From Clostridiales bacterium (lineage in GTDB: Bacteria > Bacillota > Clostridia > Lachnospirales > Lachnospiraceae), in contig JAJQBM010000028.1 of the NCBI GenBank assembly GCA_021203285.1, positions 1 to 9,649 on the forward strand: a DNA stretch of 9,649 nucleotides. The letters run 5' to 3'. Positions 6,842-9,649 of the stretch are shown in pieces (the first letter of the stretch is position 1; every line of letters begins with the position of its first letter). The notes under the pieces were generated by a model. It saw nothing but the letters and a program-made list of their open reading frames with translations, did not search any database and was not told the origin of the DNA. The position numbers and the translations under genes were made by a program.

Positions 6842-8575
6842 CTACTCCTCGCCCGGCATCTTCCACGCATCATGGTCCGTGTGCAGCAGCTCATGGGATT
6901 TATGGGAGAGCGGCTCTCCGAAGTAGTCCTCATACGCCCGGATCACGGATGGATTCTCGTGGGAGAAGCGCAGCGGATTGGAGCGGTCGAGCTCATAGAG
7001 CTGCTGCCCTCGGACATCCGCCATCCCCACGCCATCGCGGATGGGCTGTCCGCCGCCGCCCGCGCAGCCGCCGGGGCAGGCCATGACCTCCACAAAATGG
7101 TACTCCGCCTCGCCTGCGCGGCATTTCTCGATCAGTTTGTGGGCATTGCTGAGGCCATGCGCCACCGCTGTCTTCACTCTGATTCCGGCGATCTCGATCT
7201 CAGCCTCCTTAATTCCTTCCATGCCGCGGACGACACGGAACGCATCCGGATCCGGATTGTGTCCCTCCAGCACATAGGAAGCCGTGCGCAGCGCCGCTTC
7301 CATAACGCCGCCGGTCGCGCCGAAGATCACGCCCGCGCCGGTTCCGACGCCCAGAGGCGCATCAAACTCTTCCTCCGGCAAAAGCGCCGGAATCACCATC
7401 TCCGCTTTGATGACACGGTCAAACTCCCGGGTCGTCAGTACCAGATCCACATCCTGTCCCGCTCCCGCATCGTTCATCACCGGCAGCGCACACTCATGCT
7501 TTTTCGCCAGACAGGGCATGATGGAGGCGCAGAAAATGCGCGATGGATCCACATCCAGAATCTCCGCATACCATGATTTTACCACGGCGCCGAACATCTG
7601 CTGCGGCGACTTGGCGGTGGAGAGGTTCGCCGTCATGTCCGGATACTGGGACTTTAAAAACCGTACCCACCCCGGACAGCAGGAGGTAAACATGGGCCAC
7701 TGATACTCGTCCGGATGGCGCATCCGCTCGATAAACTCCGACCCCTCCTCCATGATCGTCAGGTCTGCAGAGAAATTCGTGTCAAACACATAGTCCGCGC
7801 CGAGCGCACGCACTGCGGCAGCCATGCGCTTTTCGGTCGCCATCTGCTTCGGGAGCCTGATTCCCTCGCCCCATGCCGCGCGAACCGCAGGCGCGATCTG
7901 CACAATCACAATCTTCTCTGGATCGTGAATCGCATCCATCAGCTTTTCACAGTCGTCCCTCTCGTGGAGAGCGCCGACGGGGCAGTGCGTCACACACTGG
8001 CCGCAGAGCGCACAGGCACTGTCCTCAATCTTCCGGTTTTCACTGATATTCACGCTGGTGCGCTTGCCGGTGTTCACCATATCCCAGATGTCGAGCGTCT
8101 GCACCTTCTCACAGATCTGGACACAGCGCATGCACTTGATACATTTTCCGGCGTTTCGGATAAGCGGGAATTCCCGGTTCCACGGCTTGGTTTCATAGGT
8201 CCGGCGGAACGGCAGGCGTCCGATGTTTAAGGTGTTCGCCACCTCCTGAAGGGAGCAGTTTCCGCTCCGGGTACAGGAGGTACAGTTCGTATTGTGCTGG
8301 GACAAGATAAACTCCACGTTCATCCGCCGCGCATGCTGCACCTTCTCGCTGTTGGTGATGACCTCCATCCCCTCCTGCACCTTCGTGTTGCAGGACGCCA
8401 CCAGCATGTCCTTTCCCTTCAACTCCACCACACAGACACGGCAGGCGCCGATCTCATTGATCTCCTTCAGATAGCAAAACGTCGGGATTTTGATGCCGGC
8501 CATGGAGGCCGCTTCCAGAATCGTCGTTCCCTCCTGCACCTGCAGGCTTTTATTGTTTATTTTGATGTTTACCAT
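6842..8575 (-). CDS. hydA: [FeFe] hydrogenase catalytic subunit, CpI-like with N-terminal Fe-S domains
   Basis: Reversible H2 formation from protons and electrons, cytoplasmic. The 577 residues follow the M3-type layout. First comes a 2Fe-2S ferredoxin domain (Cys34, 45, 48, 62). Next is a His-ligated 4Fe-4S segment (His94, Cys98, 101, 107). Then comes a two-4Fe-4S ferredoxin domain (Cys145, 148, 151, 155 and Cys188, 191, 194, 198), and finally the H-cluster domain. H-cluster signatures are TSCCPGW (297-303; Cys299 proton relay, Cys300 ligand), MPCLAKKHE (353-361) and MACPGGCAGGGGQP (498-511; Cys500, Cys504). Nothing catalytic is missing. I chose the ATG at 8575, which begins the ferredoxin domain and overlaps the upstream stop as ATGGTAA. 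The longer frame from 8608 adds only 11 unlikely residues. AGGAG is close to this ATG (2 nt) and a stronger AGGAGGT lies about 12 nt away. Overlap with the GltD-like gene suggests translational coupling and an NAD(P)H-linked complex (inference). Maturases are not in the window. Confidence 0.97.
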   Translation of the reverse strand: MVNIKINNKSLQVQEGTTILEAASMAGIKIPTFCYLKEINEIGACRVCVVELKGKDMLVASCNTKVQEGMEVITNSEKVQHARRMNVEFILSQHNTNCTSCTRSGNCSLQEVANTLNIGRLPFRRTYETKPWNREFPLIRNAGKCIKCMRCVQICEKVQTLDIWDMVNTGKRTSVNISENRKIEDSACALCGQCVTHCPVGALHERDDCEKLMDAIHDPEKIVIVQIAPAVRAAWGEGIRLPKQMATEKRMAAAVRALGADYVFDTNFSADLTIMEEGSEFIERMRHPDEYQWPMFTSCCPGWVRFLKSQYPDMTANLSTAKSPQQMFGAVVKSWYAEILDVDPSRIFCASIMPCLAKKHECALPVMNDAGAGQDVDLVLTTREFDRVIKAEMVIPALLPEEEFDAPLGVGTGAGVIFGATGGVMEAALRTASYVLEGHNPDPDAFRVVRGMEGIKEAEIEIAGIRVKTAVAHGLSNAHKLIEKCRAGEAEYHFVEVMACPGGCAGGGGQPIRDGVGMADVRGQQLYELDRSNPLRFSHENPSVIRAYEDYFGEPLSHKSHELLHTDHDAWKMPGEE

Positions 8576-9649
8576 ATCTCCTGACGACCTCCTCTCAAAG
8601 CAGCGCATCCATGGCGGTCGCAGCGCAGACAGCGGCTCGCCTCGCGCAGCGCTTCCTCCTCGCTCATCGGCAGCTCTACGCCCTCAAAGCTCTGCTTCCG
8701 GGAACATGCCTCCGCCTCACGGAGGTTGACCCTTCCGCTCGCCACCTTGTCATTTAACAGCGGTTCTGGGATATCCACATCGCAGGTGATCGGATGGTGA
8801 TATCCGAGGTATTCGTCAATATTTGCCGCCGCGACCTTTCCGCCCTCAATCGCGCGGATTACTGTCGCTGCGCCCAGCACACACTCCCCACCGGCGAAAA
8901 TACCGTCCATCTGAACGGCGCCGGATTCGTCGGCGACGATCCGTCCGCGGTTGACCGGAATACCGTACTCCGCAAAGGGTCCAGAGACGATATCCTGTCC
9001 GACTGCGACAAGGATGATATCGCAGGCCATGCGCTCTTCGGGCTTATTCGCGTTGCGCGGAGCCGGACGGCCGTTTTTCACCTGTCCGATGACCTGCGGC
9101 TGCACCCAGAGCGCCGCGGCCTTTCCTTCTGCATCTGCCTCAATCCGCATAGGCGCATTCGGCGTGACCATCTCCACGCCCTCGGCAAGTGTGCTCTCCA
9201 CTTCCTCGGCGAGCGCCGTCATATCCTCCTGACGCCGCCGGTAAACCACCTTTACCGACGCGGCATGGCAGCGGACCGCTGTCCGTGCGCAGTCCATGGC
9301 GACGTTGCCGCCGCCGACCACGATGATGTCCTTTCCGGTGTAATCCGGATAATTGTCGTCCCCGATCTCCCGGAGCATCTCAACCGCGGAGATCACATTT
9401 TTACTATCCTCGCCCTCCAGACGAAGCTTTTTGTCCGTGTGGGCGCCGATGGCCACATAGACCGCGTCGTACTCCGCGCGGAGCTGTCTCATCTCGTCAG
9501 CGCCGATTTTCGTCTCCGTCTTCACCTCAATGCCGGTGGACAGAATCGCGTCCAGATCCTGCGGCAGCCGCTCTCTTGGGAATCGGTAATTCGGAATGCC
9601 GTAGCGCAGCATTCCGCCCAACTGTTTTTTCTCCTCGAAAACGGTACTC
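8569..9649 (-). CDS. GltD-like FAD/NAD(P)H oxidoreductase, 5' end beyond the window
   Basis: The frame is open to the right edge, so about 359 C-terminal residues are seen and the N-terminus, which in relatives holds an Fe-S domain and the first FAD-binding motif, is missing. The visible part starts in the FAD-domain segment VFEEKKQLGGMLRYGIP (9642-9592). It then shows the NAD(P)H-binding VVGGGNVAMDCARTA (about 9321-9277), the VYRRRQEDM segment, and the second FAD motif DGIFAGGECVLGAATVIRAI. This is the fold of glutamate synthase small subunit and related transhydrogenase (NfnB-like) subunits. No large glutamate synthase subunit is seen; instead hydA starts inside the last codons. It is therefore more likely an electron-transfer partner moving electrons between NAD(P)H and the hydrogenase than a GltD proper (inference). 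The C-terminus has a Cys cluster, CLRCDRHGC, ending in GGRQEIW. Confidence 0.93.
   Translation of the reverse strand, partial: STVFEEKKQLGGMLRYGIPNYRFPRERLPQDLDAILSTGIEVKTETKIGADEMRQLRAEYDAVYVAIGAHTDKKLRLEGEDSKNVISAVEMLREIGDDNYPDYTGKDIIVVGGGNVAMDCARTAVRCHAASVKVVYRRRQEDMTALAEEVESTLAEGVEMVTPNAPMRIEADAEGKAAALWVQPQVIGQVKNGRPAPRNANKPEERMACDIILVAVGQDIVSGPFAEYGIPVNRGRIVADESGAVQMDGIFAGGECVLGAATVIRAIEGGKVAAANIDEYLGYHHPITCDVDIPEPLLNDKVASGRVNLREAEACSRKQSFEGVELPMSEEEALREASRCLRCDRHGCAALRGGRQEIW

Noticed and set aside
8576..8608. Longer hydA start at 8608
   Set aside because: It adds 11 residues before the ferredoxin domain. The ATG at 8575 matches the family N-terminus and makes the typical ATGGTAA overlap.

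Overview
The window looks like a chromosomal segment of an anaerobic, moderately GC-rich member of the Clostridia, most likely Lachnospiraceae-like. The evidence is a CpI-type [FeFe] hydrogenase, a perfect CIRCE operator in front of groES-groEL, strong AAGGAGG-type ribosome binding sites, and a DegV-family gene. The family-level placement is an inference from gene content and style; nothing in the window is diagnostic for a species. All recognised genes except one lie on the minus strand.

Layout from left to right. (1) 1-113 has no gene but holds a 7+10+7 inverted repeat beside an AT-rich, promoter-like stretch. (2) 114-2818 is a minus-strand unit read as promoter, DegV-family lipid-binding protein, PaaI-type thioesterase, purA, intrinsic terminator. 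The three genes are 13-19 nt apart. The PurA is divergent, with several substitutions at or beside conserved IMP-site positions. (3) 2828-2961, between groEL and degV, is a compact structured element: a 9-bp closing stem around three hairpins. The longest hairpin is probably the groEL terminator. (4) 2974-5007 is the groES-groEL operon with a sigma-A type promoter and CIRCE operator. A 14-nt direct repeat at a 20-nt period lies upstream of the promoter. (5) 5152-5931 is a Cof-type HAD phosphatase. (6) 5932-6325 is a 394-nt gene-free stretch that contains a 179-nt palindrome-rich element with terminal inverted repeats. (7) 6326-6751 is the only plus-strand gene, a small membrane-anchored acidic protein of unknown function, followed by a strong bidirectional terminator. 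(8) 6842-9649 is a minus-strand redox operon: a GltD-like FAD/NAD(P)H oxidoreductase, cut by the right edge, overlapping hydA, a 577-residue [FeFe] hydrogenase.

The genes are mostly core physiology: purine synthesis, chaperonin, and fermentative hydrogen metabolism coupled to pyridine nucleotide. I do not see a defence system, prophage, CRISPR array, insertion sequence or RNA gene. The unexplained content is in the intergenic DNA: two independent structured elements (2828-2961 and 6063-6241), an inverted hairpin pair flanking the degV promoter, and the repeat upstream of groES. The unusual PurA and the hydrogenase/GltD-like pairing are the most interesting protein-level observations.
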